Both the position numbers and the translations under genes were made by a program. DNA of 31,813 bases from a virus, in the IMG/VR virus record IMGVR_UViG_3300004460_000261, positions 1 to 31,813 of that record; one strand, 5' to 3'. The notes under the pieces were generated by a model. The model was given only the letters and a program-made list of their open reading frames with translations. It was not told the DNA's origin and ran no database searches. This document shows positions 1 to 7,984 of this stretch, piece after piece (within the stretch, counting starts at the first letter, position 1; every line of letters starts with the position of its first letter).

Positions 1-271
1 TACAAATACAGAAGTTAAATTTATCTTGTTAAATAATTCAGATATTAGCCTATTTAAAGAAAGATATAATAAGTTTAGTTTAGTTACTAATACTTATTTT
101 GATACTTCATTGATAGGTCAATATACTTATGAAATATATGAACAAGCGAGTTCATCAAACACCAATCCATCTGGATTAAATATGTTAGAGAGTGGAATAA
201 TGATGTTAAATCAAGCATCAACAATATTTACTTCATATCAAACGACAGATACTTATAAAATTAGACAATGA
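1..271 (+). CDS. conserved phage structural-region protein, 3' part (continues from 31710)
   Basis: This is the C-terminal part of a gene whose 5' part is at 31710-31813. The frame is open from base 2, before the first possible internal start (TTG at 26). Joining the window ends gives one 124-residue protein with no stop or frame change. It is polar, rich in Asn, Ser and Thr, and has no signal peptide or membrane segment. Its stop overlaps the portal start by 4 nt (ATGA), so it is probably translated with the portal gene. The position between the tail-tube-like gene and the portal suggests a virion or assembly role, but I recognise no defined family. Confidence 0.75.
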   Translation, partial: TNTEVKFILLNNSDISLFKERYNKFSLVTNTYFDTSLIGQYTYEIYEQASSSNTNPSGLNMLESGIMMLNQASTIFTSYQTTDTYKIRQ

Positions 272-2019
272 GTTTTCAAATAATACAATTTGCAGAAGCT
301 AAGCAGCCTGAATATAAAGAAAAGAAAGGCGAAGGATATATTCAGTATGGCGAGAAGAATGATTATCCAATTTATCTGATTGATTTATTTAATAAATCAG
401 CTAAACATAATGCTATTGTAAAAAGTAAAGTACATTATATTAATGGAAATGGTTGGTCTGGTAGTGAGCAATTCATTCAACACATTAATAGAACAGAAAC
501 TTTAAATGATTTAAGCAGAAAAGTATCTTTAGATATTGAACTATTTGGAGGTGCTTATTTAGAAGTTATTTGGGGAGTTGGTAAAATTGCAGAGATATGG
601 CATTGCGACTATTCTAAATTTAGAACAAATAAAGATAATACTCAATATTGGTATAAAGAGGATTGGAAAGATAGAAATGAACAATATCAAGTTTATCCTA
701 CGTTTAATCCAAAGAATCCAACAGGCAAACAGATATACTATATAAAGGAATATAGACCTAATCAAGGTGCTTATTCGTTACCTGCATACTTTGGTGCTTT
801 AAATTACATAGAATCTGATATTGAGGTTAGTAAGCACGTTTTAGGTAATGCAAAAACAGGGTTTTCTGCAAGTAAACTTATTACATTACCAAATGGAGAG
901 CCATCTCCAGAAGAGCAAAGAGTTGTACATAATAAATTTAAGAATACATATACAGGAGCAGATGGCATAAAGTATATGTTAGCTTTTGTTAATGATGCTT
1001 CAAGAAAACCTATTGTAGATGATTTAGGACAATCAGATTTAACTAAAGAAGATTTTGGTAGGGTTGATAGCTTGATTCAAGTTAATATCTTTAGCGGTCA
1101 TCAAATTACTACTCCTTCAATCTTTGGTATTGCAGAAGCAGGTAAGTTGGGTAGCAGAACTGAAATGAGGGATGGATATGAGATTTTTAAGAACACTTAT
1201 GTTAATGCAAAACAGATTGAGTTAGAATCTGTGTTTAATATGTTGGCAGGATTTGCAGGATATCCAGAGGACTTGAAAATTATACCTTGTGAGCCAATAG
1301 GAATGGAGTTGACAGAACAAACTTTATTACAAATAGCACCTAAAGAATGGTTGCTTGAAAAAGCAGGTATTGACATTACAAAATATCAGCAACTTCCTGT
1401 TCAACAATCTTTCGCAGAAGATTTTAGTTGCTTATATGAATTTGGAGATGATAAAAACAAGTATAATATCTGGAAGCAAAGGTCAGTTTTTGAGGAGGCT
1501 AACTTTGCAGATGTAACACAACTGCAAGGAAATGTCTTGGACTTGATAAGCAAAGATAAAAGAATCACTCCTGAGGTCATTGCAGACACATTAGGCGAAG
1601 ATATTGGAGTAATTAAGAGGGTAATATCAAATCTTGCAGATAAGGGATTTTTGGACATTAAAGAGGTTAAAATAGGAGAAGGCATTGATTCTAATGTTCA
1701 AACTGAAAGAATATTAACTGATTCTTTAAGTAAGATATTAGAAAAGATTAAACCAATTACAAGGGAAATGCTTATTAGATATTCTTATGAGTGGAAAACA
1801 GGATTTAGTGATAAGGACAAGCCTAATTCAAGACCTTTTTGTGTAGAAATGATGAATGCTAATAAACTTTATAGCAGGTCAGAAATAGAGCAATTAAGTG
1901 CAAGGCTTGGATATTCTGTTTGGGATAGAAGGGGTGGTTGGTACACAAAGCCAAACACAAACATACATTTAGAATCTTGTAGGCACGAATGGAAGTCTAA
2001 CATTGTAACACGCAAATAA
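268..2019 (+). CDS. portal protein with winged-helix and MuF-like C-terminal regions
   Basis: Probable portal, the dodecameric ring at the capsid vertex through which DNA passes. Residues about 25-380 resemble Bacteroidota phage portals (GEKNDYPIYLIDLF near 28-41 and KSKVHYINGNGW near 52-63), and the 583-residue length is reasonable. Two extra parts follow. Residues about 418-470 read like a winged helix-turn-helix (ITPEVIADTLGED, then VIKRVISNLADKGFLDI). Residues about 500-583 resemble the end of MuF-like head morphogenesis proteins, with SRPFC near 521-525 and a final H567/C571/R572/H573 cluster. It sits 4 nt into the preceding gene and 1 nt before the connector gene, as expected for a portal near the capsid genes. 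The portal call is fairly secure; the winged-helix call is inference from pattern. Confidence 0.85.
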   Translation: MSFQIIQFAEAKQPEYKEKKGEGYIQYGEKNDYPIYLIDLFNKSAKHNAIVKSKVHYINGNGWSGSEQFIQHINRTETLNDLSRKVSLDIELFGGAYLEVIWGVGKIAEIWHCDYSKFRTNKDNTQYWYKEDWKDRNEQYQVYPTFNPKNPTGKQIYYIKEYRPNQGAYSLPAYFGALNYIESDIEVSKHVLGNAKTGFSASKLITLPNGEPSPEEQRVVHNKFKNTYTGADGIKYMLAFVNDASRKPIVDDLGQSDLTKEDFGRVDSLIQVNIFSGHQITTPSIFGIAEAGKLGSRTEMRDGYEIFKNTYVNAKQIELESVFNMLAGFAGYPEDLKIIPCEPIGMELTEQTLLQIAPKEWLLEKAGIDITKYQQLPVQQSFAEDFSCLYEFGDDKNKYNIWKQRSVFEEANFADVTQLQGNVLDLISKDKRITPEVIADTLGEDIGVIKRVISNLADKGFLDIKEVKIGEGIDSNVQTERILTDSLSKILEKIKPITREMLIRYSYEWKTGFSDKDKPNSRPFCVEMMNANKLYSRSEIEQLSARLGYSVWDRRGGWYTKPNTNIHLESCRHEWKSNIVTRK

Positions 2020-2020
2020 A

Positions 2021-2602
2021 ATGAGTTTAAACGTACTATTCATATCAGTTGATACTATCAAAGATAGAAGTGGATTACATAACAATCTTGATGAGAAATT
2101 AGTATTCCCAGAGATTAAAGCTGCACAAGATATTTATATTTTACCTGCACTTGGCTCTGCTTTATATAATAGACTCCAAGATGGAATTACAAACAATAAT
2201 TTAACAGGATTAGAAACAACATTACTTAACAATTATGTTGTAGATACTTTGATAAACTTTGTTTTATCTGAACTTCCACAAGGGATTAGTTATCAGTTTT
2301 ATAATAAAGGATTGCTTAGAAAGGCAGGAGATAATAGCGAATATCCTTCTATGCAAGATATGATTGATGTGGCAAATCGTTATAAAGCAAGGGCAGAATT
2401 TTACAAACAAAGATTGATTAAATATTTAAGGCAGAACATTGTTGATTATCCTTTATATTCTAATTATGGAAGTGGAATAGATGCAATAAAGCCTGAAAGA
2501 GATGCTTATAATGCTTCTATTTGGTTAGGAGATGCAGGATGTTGTGGAGATTTTAAAACATACGAAGAAAAATATCAAGGCAATAATTCAAATTGTTGTT
2601 AA
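2021..2602 (+). CDS. putative head-tail connector (DUF6712-like)
   Basis: This 193-residue, mostly helical protein follows the portal by one base, where an adaptor or head-completion protein normally lies. The sequence resembles DUF6712 proteins of Bacteroidota phages (FPEIKAAQDIYILPALGSAL near 29-48, then a helical middle part ending in RLIKYLRQNI). The C-terminus is unusual in carrying two Cys pairs (CCGDF near 174-178 and the terminal NCC). These could bind metal or form disulphides in the virion; that is a guess. Its stop overlaps a possible 40-codon ORF by one base (TAATG). Family assignment comes from memory of the pattern and the gene order. Confidence 0.65.
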   Translation: MSLNVLFISVDTIKDRSGLHNNLDEKLVFPEIKAAQDIYILPALGSALYNRLQDGITNNNLTGLETTLLNNYVVDTLINFVLSELPQGISYQFYNKGLLRKAGDNSEYPSMQDMIDVANRYKARAEFYKQRLIKYLRQNIVDYPLYSNYGSGIDAIKPERDAYNASIWLGDAGCCGDFKTYEEKYQGNNSNCC

Positions 2603-2724
2603 TGAGTAAAGAGGCTAACATTAAGAATCAAAAAAAATTAAAGGTTTATTTAAGCAAAAAAAATGACATTAAACCAAATAGTAAAAAAAGTAACGGATTA
2701 CGGAAGCCAACATCCACAAATTAA
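2602..2724 (+). CDS. possible small basic protein overlapping two genes
   Basis: This ATG-started frame of 40 codons begins on the last base of the connector stop codon (TAATG) and runs 62 nt into the next gene. The predicted peptide is strongly basic (about 12 Lys plus one Arg), without Cys or membrane segment. The stop/start overlap is the same style used by real neighbours in this genome, which is the main support. It also fills the 60-base gap that would otherwise be non-coding. It may equally be a chance frame in A-rich DNA upstream of the next start codon. Confidence 0.3.
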   Translation: MSKEANIKNQKKLKVYLSKKNDIKPNSKKSNGLRKPTSTN

Positions 2725-3085
2725 TTTTGTGTTGTATGGGGATATTTATGACCATCTTTCACAAGGAGAGGTTAATTATCCTGCTATGTTTTTTAATATA
2801 GAAGATGTAAGTATATCTGCTAAACAGATACAATATACTTTTGGTTTATATTTTATGGATAGGCAGATTGAAAATACAGAGGAATTGGAAGTGATGTCGG
2901 ACCAAATATTAACTGCACAAGACATTATTGCATTAATCAGAAATTATGCAAATGAATGGATTGTTGGAGATAGTATTCCAATGGTTTTATTTACTGAAAG
3001 TGAGCCAGATGTTTTAGCAGGTGTTAAAGCATCAATAAGTTTAGTGTTACCATCTATTAATAATCGTTGTCAAATACCTACATAA
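2663..3085 (+). CDS. putative tail-completion / tail-terminator protein
   Basis: A 140-residue protein with mixed alpha/beta character. After an N-terminal helix (MTLNQIVKKVTDYGSQHP) come strand-like segments (INFVLYGDIYDHL, QYTFGLYFMDRQ) and a C-terminal strand region. Length, fold character and position between the connector and the tail fibre fit the tail-terminator or neck proteins that cap the tail tube, but there is no diagnostic motif. The ATG follows a run of eight A's. The stop shares one base with the ATG of the tail-fibre gene (TAATG), so the two are probably coupled. Confidence 0.5.
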   Translation: MTLNQIVKKVTDYGSQHPQINFVLYGDIYDHLSQGEVNYPAMFFNIEDVSISAKQIQYTFGLYFMDRQIENTEELEVMSDQILTAQDIIALIRNYANEWIVGDSIPMVLFTESEPDVLAGVKASISLVLPSINNRCQIPT

Positions 3086-5538
3086 TGTATTCAAAAAAGA
3101 TTAATCAGTTAGCTACAAATCTAAATCCACAAGAAACAGATTTAATACCTATTGGAGATGCTACTACAGGACAATTAAAAACTACAACTTTTAATTCTAT
3201 TTCAGGTATTTCTGGAGATGGAGTAATTAGTGGAGGTATTGTTACTTGGACAGGTACAGGATTAATATTCAATATATCTGCTTGTACTTATATTTTAAAT
3301 GGAATAAGGTATTCAAGTCCATTTAGTACAAAGACACTTGCAGCAGCAGACCCCACAAATCCAAGAATTGATATTTTTGCGGTTAATACAAGCAGTCAAG
3401 TTGAGGTTATTCAAGGAACACCTGCTTCAAATCCTATTGAGCCTGAAGGAGATACTGCAACAACATTAGGTTTAACAAATGTAACTATTAACGCAGCGGC
3501 AACAACACCAAACAATGTTTCAAGAGATTTAATATATGATGAAAATGTAGAAACTTGGACTAAGGCACAATCTGTTACAGGTTCATTTGATTACAATAAT
3601 ACTGCTTTCGCTTATACAGGAAGTAAATCACTTCTTGTTACAATGATTGCAGGATATGCTTATTTTGATTTTAGTAAGGCAGTTGCAATGGATATTTCTA
3701 ACTACAAGAGTATATCTTTTGCTATTAGGTTAAATACTGCTTGGACATCTAATACAATACTTGCTATTAAATTTTATAATGGAACTTCAACTGTTTCTAA
3801 TTTATTTCAAATTACTGCAAATAATAATGTAGGATTTAATAGAAATTTAGCAGGTCAATGGCAATTAATTACAATACCATTTAACAATACTAATTTAAAG
3901 TTTACAAATAACGCATTTACTTTAATTAGGATTCAAACAACTAATGCTGCTGCAACATATAGGCTTGATACTATCCAATTAAATGGAGGTATTAATAACC
4001 CATCTGGAGGAGGAACAACACCATCTAATTCATTTGGGTTTGTTAATGGAAGTACAGGAACTGCAAGTTCAACAACTGCAACAGATACTTTAAATGTAGT
4101 TGGAACAGGATTGGCTACAACATCCGCAACAGGTAAAACATTGACCATTGCAGTACCTACTCCCATTCCTTCACAAACAGGAAATAGTGGAAAATTTTTA
4201 ACTACTAATGGAACTGCGGTTAGTTGGGGAGCAGCACAAGCACAATTAAATGGTACAGGCTTTGTCAAGGCAAGTGGCACTACTATCAGTTACGATAATA
4301 GCACTTATATAACAGGTAATCAATCAATCACTTTAAGTGGAGATATAAGCGGAACAGGTTCAACTGCAATAACAACTGCTATAGGAACAAATAAAGTTAC
4401 CAATGCAATGTTGGCTCAGGTAGCAACAGGAACTTTTCACGCAAGAATAACTGCTTCAACAGGTAATGTTGAGAATTTAACAGGCACACAGGCAACAACT
4501 TTACTTGATACATTTACATCATCATTAAAAGGTCTTGCTCCTGCAAGTGGTGGTGGTACTACTAACTTTTTGAGAGCAGATGGAACGTGGGCAGCAGCAG
4601 GTGGAGGTACAACAATATACACAGGAGATGGAACATTAACATCTGCAAGAACATTAACACACGGAGGTTTTAATTTATCACTTGTTGGTTCATCATTTAC
4701 AAATAGATTTACATCAGCAGGAAGGCTATTGTTGGGAACAACAACAGAGAGTACATATATATTAGATGTTGTTGGATATTCTCGTGTAAGTACTGATATG
4801 ATAATTAATAACATAACAGTTGGCACAGGAAATAATACTACATCAACAGTAGGAGAAAATACTGCAATTGGTTATCAATCTGGAAAGGCTTATGATAGTG
4901 GTGGAACAAGGAGAAATAGTAGTTTTGGATTTAGGTCTGCTCAAAACGTAACAAGTGGATATTACAATACTCTTTTAGGTGCTTATTCTGGTCAACTTAT
5001 TACAACAGGTTTTGATAATGTGATTATAGGAGTACAAGCAATGTATAATAGTAATACATCTCAAAATGTTGCTATAGGTACAAATTCATTGTATCAAAAT
5101 ACTGGAAATAATAATGTTGTAATAGGTTATAATTCTGGTTATTATAGAAACACAGGAAATACTGATATAGGATACAATTCTGCGAATAATGCTGCTGCAA
5201 CTGGTAGTTATAATATATCATTAGGTTTTAGAGCAGGACAATATTCTGGAGATTATAAATTATATATTGCTTCAGTTCCAGCAACTTATGGAAATTTAAT
5301 ATATGGAGATTTTACAACAGGACAAATAAAGATAAATGATAGTAATACTCCATCATTAACCGCATCAGCACAATTAGAAATTGTATCAACTACTCGTGGT
5401 TTTCTTCCACCAAGAATGACTACCACGCAAAAGAATGCAATAGGAACACCTGCTGCAGGACTTATAGTTTTTGATACAACACTTGCAAAACTATGCGTTT
5501 ATAGTGGAACTGCTTGGGAAACAATTACAAGTTTATAA
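3085..5538 (+). CDS. tail fibre / receptor-binding protein with YadA-head-like repeats
   Basis: Large (817-residue) Gly/Ser/Thr/Asn-rich protein. I chose ATG 3085, which overlaps the previous stop, over a TTG at 3067. The N-terminal about 100 residues (KKINQLATNLNPQETDLIPI) are probably the virion anchor. A beta-sandwich, carbohydrate-binding-like segment lies near residues 150-300, then low-complexity fibre sequence (SGKFLTTNG, FLRADGTWAA). About residues 590-720 hold repeats around N-x-x-IG-x-x-S/A (NTAIGYQSG, NVAIGTNSL, NNVVIGYNSG), the pattern of the left-handed beta-roll head of YadA-type trimeric adhesins. The end (RGFLPPRMTTTQKNAI ... GLIVFDTT ... YSGTAWETI) is a common C-terminal module of Bacteroidota phage fibres. 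It probably forms a trimer that binds the host surface. Confidence 0.85.
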   Translation: MYSKKINQLATNLNPQETDLIPIGDATTGQLKTTTFNSISGISGDGVISGGIVTWTGTGLIFNISACTYILNGIRYSSPFSTKTLAAADPTNPRIDIFAVNTSSQVEVIQGTPASNPIEPEGDTATTLGLTNVTINAAATTPNNVSRDLIYDENVETWTKAQSVTGSFDYNNTAFAYTGSKSLLVTMIAGYAYFDFSKAVAMDISNYKSISFAIRLNTAWTSNTILAIKFYNGTSTVSNLFQITANNNVGFNRNLAGQWQLITIPFNNTNLKFTNNAFTLIRIQTTNAAATYRLDTIQLNGGINNPSGGGTTPSNSFGFVNGSTGTASSTTATDTLNVVGTGLATTSATGKTLTIAVPTPIPSQTGNSGKFLTTNGTAVSWGAAQAQLNGTGFVKASGTTISYDNSTYITGNQSITLSGDISGTGSTAITTAIGTNKVTNAMLAQVATGTFHARITASTGNVENLTGTQATTLLDTFTSSLKGLAPASGGGTTNFLRADGTWAAAGGGTTIYTGDGTLTSARTLTHGGFNLSLVGSSFTNRFTSAGRLLLGTTTESTYILDVVGYSRVSTDMIINNITVGTGNNTTSTVGENTAIGYQSGKAYDSGGTRRNSSFGFRSAQNVTSGYYNTLLGAYSGQLITTGFDNVIIGVQAMYNSNTSQNVAIGTNSLYQNTGNNNVVIGYNSGYYRNTGNTDIGYNSANNAAATGSYNISLGFRAGQYSGDYKLYIASVPATYGNLIYGDFTTGQIKINDSNTPSLTASAQLEIVSTTRGFLPPRMTTTQKNAIGTPAAGLIVFDTTLAKLCVYSGTAWETITSL

Positions 5539-5548
5539 AATATAATAT

Positions 5549-5824
5549 ATGAAACAAATACAACCAATTAACATTTGGATTAATGGAGAAACTAAAGTAG
5601 CTGAATTTTTAAATGCTAATGGCATTAATGTAACACTTGGAGTATCTGCAACTTTTTATTGGCAGTTATTTACAAAGGTTACTGATTCAGAAGGCAATGA
5701 AGTAGCAGGAGAATCAATATCACAAGGAAATTTAACAATGGATGGAGCAGATTATCAACAATGGAATCAAGATATATTTGCTTGGGATTGGATAGCAAAT
5801 AAATTAAATTTAGTAATTTTGTAA
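5549..5824 (+). CDS. conserved hypothetical phage protein after the tail fibre
   Basis: A 91-residue acidic protein starting 10 bases after the tail-fibre stop. It is rich in aromatic residues (FYWQLF near 36-41; QQWNQDIFAWDWIANKL near 71-87) with no Cys, signal or membrane segment. The composition suggests a small beta-rich protein, possibly a fibre-associated or chaperone protein given its place directly behind the fibre gene. I do not recognise a family; virion association is inference from position alone. Confidence 0.65.
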   Translation: MKQIQPINIWINGETKVAEFLNANGINVTLGVSATFYWQLFTKVTDSEGNEVAGESISQGNLTMDGADYQQWNQDIFAWDWIANKLNLVIL

Positions 5825-5836
5825 AAATTAAACATT

Positions 5837-5980
5837 ATGAATATTACAGAATTAAAAGCTAAAGCATACGATACTTTGGCACAAATTGAGTATCTACAAA
5901 AGCAATTACAAGAGATTAACCAACAAATCGGAAAAGCAATACAAGATGAACAAGCTAATACTGATTCTGTTAGTGAGTAG
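5837..5980 (+). CDS. small coiled-coil protein overlapping the spanin gene
   Basis: A 47-residue ATG-started frame 12 bases after the previous stop. It is predicted to be almost entirely helical: residues about 5-40 carry a Leu/Ile/Ala heptad pattern with many Gln, Glu and Lys (LQKQLQEINQQIGKAIQ). Its last 35 nt overlap the start of the spanin gene in another frame. Similar short coiled-coil proteins occur in this position in Bacteroidota phages as far as I recall, but the function is unknown. The regular spacing and clean heptads favour a real gene. Confidence 0.6.
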   Translation: MNITELKAKAYDTLAQIEYLQKQLQEINQQIGKAIQDEQANTDSVSE

Positions 5981-6440
5981 TTTATCTGGATGTCTTTCGC
6001 AAAATAAACTTGCGAGGATTTGCTCAGATAGATTTCCTATAAAAGAGGAGATTAAAGAAGTTTTAGTCATTGATACTATACTTACGCAAGGGGATACTAT
6101 TGTAATTCATTTTAAGGATAGTTCCTTGCCTGTTATTTGCCCACCTAATAAGATTATCACTAAAACAAAAGAGGTCAAAATAACGTCTGAAAACACTGCT
6201 AAAACGTATTTGCTAAAACAAGACTATCAAAAGGAAATAAATAAACTAAATGATGATTGCGATAAGCAGATTAGTAAACTAAATGATGAATCCAAAAAGC
6301 ATATTAAAGAAATTGACAATTTAAACATAAAGTTAGAAAATGTCAAAAAGTTTAAACGTAGGTTTTACCTGCTATTATCAGGAATTATACTTTACTTTGC
6401 TTTGAAATTTGGAATAAAGAGATTATTGTCATCATTTTAG
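5946..6440 (+). CDS. u-spanin (single-gene spanin lipoprotein)
   Basis: This 164-residue protein fits a unimolecular spanin, which fuses inner and outer membranes in the last step of lysis of Gram-negative cells. The N-terminus is a lipoprotein signal (MNKLILILLVSSLSGC) with lipobox LSGC and Cys16 as the lipidated residue. No Asp follows the Cys, consistent with outer-membrane sorting. A periplasmic part with a Lys/Asp/Asn-rich coiled coil spans about residues 92-136. A C-terminal membrane helix at about 140-157 ends in basic residues. Lipobox at one end and membrane anchor at the other is the arrangement of T1 gp11. I chose ATG 5946 over an upstream frame start at 5886, since only 5946 puts the signal at the N-terminus. 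A strong terminator follows. It lies far from the endolysin at 14689. Confidence 0.75.
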   Translation: MNKLILILLVSSLSGCLSQNKLARICSDRFPIKEEIKEVLVIDTILTQGDTIVIHFKDSSLPVICPPNKIITKTKEVKITSENTAKTYLLKQDYQKEINKLNDDCDKQISKLNDESKKHIKEIDNLNIKLENVKKFKRRFYLLLSGIILYFALKFGIKRLLSSF

Positions 6441-6453
6441 TTGTTAGGTTTTG

Positions 6454-6484
6454 AATCCCTGCCATTCTTGGTGGGGATTTTTAT
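6454..6484 (+). terminator. rho-independent terminator after the spanin gene
   Basis: AATCCCTGCC (6454-6463) pairs with GGTGGGGATT (6470-6479) as a 10-bp stem with two G-U pairs and a 6-base loop, followed by a T tract. It lies 13 bases after the spanin stop and closes the late (virion/lysis) transcript. Confidence 0.8.
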
Positions 6485-6523
6485 TATACAAAATATTTCT
6501 CAAACAAAAAAATAAAGTTTTTA

Positions 6524-6553
6524 TTAGTTTTTAAACTATTAGGTTTATCTTTA
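6524..6553 (+). promoter_or_regulatory. candidate promoter of the early/replication block
   Basis: TATCTTTA at 6546-6553 matches the Bacteroidota -7 box TAnnTTTG except the last base. TTAG at 6524-6527, 18 bases upstream, is a weak partner for the -33 TTTG. The site sits between a strong terminator and the first gene of the next block (ATG 6574), where a promoter is expected. It shares the string AGGTTTATCTTT with the promoter at 20985. Confidence 0.5.
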
Positions 6554-6573
6554 CTTAAACAAAACCTAATAAA

Positions 6574-6846
6574 ATGACAATTAAAAACATTAAAGCCAAT
6601 GTCTATGAGGTTATCATAGGCGATTATTACTGCGAGTATTTTACAGAAAGGGAACTAATCCAATTAATTAAGTACAATGACATTGCCGATGTTGTAAAAC
6701 ATCCTCTTGGCTATGTTGTAAACACAGACATAGGTATTCTACTTCCTAATCAATACCTGCGTATTATGTCTGATTCTGCAAAGGAATTATTAGCAATTAC
6801 TTTACTAAACAATAAAACCAACAATTATGAAAGCAGTATCAATTAA
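6574..6846 (+). CDS. hypothetical protein, first gene of the replication block
   Basis: A 90-residue protein, first behind the candidate promoter at 6524-6553. It is predicted alpha/beta with no signal, membrane segment or Cys cluster (one Cys near 20). Segments such as NVYEVIIGDYYCEYFTERELIQLI look like a strand pair followed by a helix. Its last 20 nt overlap the next gene. Being first in the early transcript suggests a host-takeover or regulatory role, but nothing in the sequence identifies one. Confidence 0.65.
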   Translation: MTIKNIKANVYEVIIGDYYCEYFTERELIQLIKYNDIADVVKHPLGYVVNTDIGILLPNQYLRIMSDSAKELLAITLLNNKTNNYESSIN

Positions 6847-7417
6847 GGGAAAGCAATACATCCCTGTTTCAGAAAGATTAAAGTTTTTATCGGACAATTT
6901 CAATTACTCAATCCAAAGCAGTTATGAGTATTTCCCAGAAAGAAAGATGTGGGTAGTTAAAGCTATTTTGCGAATTGAGAAAGGAGAAGAATCATTTACT
7001 TACACAGGATTGGCACAAGAAATTGAAAGTGCTAATTACAAAGAAGTCAATTTTACTTCAGCATTGGAAAACGCAGAAACGAGTGCAGTAGGTAGAGCCT
7101 GTGCTATGGCAGGAATAGGAATTGATGGTGGTATAGCAAGTGCAGATGAAGTTAAAAAAGCAATAGTAAGGGCAGAAGTTGATGAGGTTGGAGATGATAA
7201 AAGAATGTATCTTTTGACCTTATTAGAAAACACTACGTATGAGGAAAGGCAGAAGGAACAACTTGCAATCAAAATTGATAACTTAAAATTTGAAACGGAT
7301 TATGAAAAGGCTTATACCACTTTACAGGCTAATCAAATACAAGATAAAGACAGAATTGCTATGGGTTTAAATTACTCTGCAACAGATATTAAAAAAACAT
7401 TAAAAAATCTTAAATAA
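6827..7417 (+). CDS. putative Rad52/Erf-like single-strand annealing protein
   Basis: A 196-residue protein. The N-terminal half has the layout of a phage recombination family related to Erf/Rad52-type annealing proteins: a start around KQYIPVSERLKFLSDNF, a strand region with a TYTGLAQE turn, then VNFTSALENAETSAVGRA (about residues 73-90) and GIASADEV near the end of the core. These conserved Asn-Thr-Ser-Ala-Leu-Glu and Ser-Ala-Val-Gly-Arg motifs are the basis of the call. The C-terminal 70 residues are charged and helical. Annealing proteins of this sort usually lie beside an SSB, and an SSB-like gene follows at 7985. Exact superfamily is uncertain without profile search. Confidence 0.55.
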   Translation: MKAVSIKGKQYIPVSERLKFLSDNFNYSIQSSYEYFPERKMWVVKAILRIEKGEESFTYTGLAQEIESANYKEVNFTSALENAETSAVGRACAMAGIGIDGGIASADEVKKAIVRAEVDEVGDDKRMYLLTLLENTTYEERQKEQLAIKIDNLKFETDYEKAYTTLQANQIQDKDRIAMGLNYSATDIKKTLKNLK

Positions 7418-7785
7418 TGGAATTAAAAGATTATCAAACTAAATATGAGGCAATGCTTAAATTCCTTGAACAACCATTGGATAAAGAATATGATTCTTTG
7501 ATTACCAGAATGGAACATTTAGGCATCTTATTGGCAAGAGCAGGGGAATATATGACAGAGTCTGCCTATCGGATTGATGAAGTTGTTGATATAGAATGTA
7601 AAGTTAATCTTGAACTTCTGGACAAGTATTCTGCATCTACATTTAATATGATGATAAAGGCAAAAGCAAAGGACTGGAACAAATTAAAGTTAGGTTTTGA
7701 AAGATGCTGCAGTTCGGCAGTTCATCAAATAGATAGCATACGCACAATTATTTCATTTGAAAAAGCTAAAATGAGTTTACTATGA
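7417..7785 (+). CDS. hypothetical helical protein next to the annealing protein
   Basis: A 122-residue protein whose ATG follows the previous stop with a one-base overlap (TAATG). Almost the whole sequence is predicted helical, with heptad-like stretches and a CC pair near residues 97-98. No enzyme motif is visible. Tight coupling with the annealing protein before it and a small protein after it (4-nt overlap) suggests that it acts in recombination or replication, perhaps as a partner subunit. This is inference from context. Confidence 0.65.
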   Translation: MELKDYQTKYEAMLKFLEQPLDKEYDSLITRMEHLGILLARAGEYMTESAYRIDEVVDIECKVNLELLDKYSASTFNMMIKAKAKDWNKLKLGFERCCSSAVHQIDSIRTIISFEKAKMSLL

Positions 7786-7979
7786 GAGATTTCAAAAAAG
7801 TTATACCTACGGAGAGAGGACTTATCATTGCAAAGTTGTACCATAATATGTGGTATGATAAAGATAGATTTAATATTATTATGAATTTGTTTGATGCTTG
7901 GGATAAAGAGCCTGTAAAAGAAGCAAAATATTTAAACGAGATACAGGAATCAGTTAACATTAATGACTTAATAAATTAA
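7782..7979 (+). CDS. small hypothetical protein in the replication block
   Basis: A 65-residue protein overlapping its predecessor by 4 nt (ATGA). It is rich in aromatic and charged residues (LYHNMWYDKDRFNIIMNLFD near 19-38), without Cys or membrane segment. It ends 5 bases before the SSB-like gene. The function is unknown; membership in the recombination operon is the only clue. Confidence 0.6.
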   Translation: MRDFKKVIPTERGLIIAKLYHNMWYDKDRFNIIMNLFDAWDKEPVKEAKYLNEIQESVNINDLIN

Positions 7980-7984
7980 ACAAA

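Noticed and set aside
1401-1685. Minus-strand 94-codon frame in the portal gene
   Set aside because: It is a shadow of the winged-helix-coding part of the portal, with no start signals.
3933-4280. Long minus-strand frame of 115 codons inside the tail-fibre gene
   Set aside because: It mirrors the low-complexity, Thr/Ala/Gly-rich fibre sequence, giving a Val/Pro-rich product with no promoter or neighbours on that strand.
4437-4826. Minus-strand frame of 129 codons inside the tail-fibre gene
   Set aside because: Same repetitive codon bias effect as above; all convincing genes are on the + strand.
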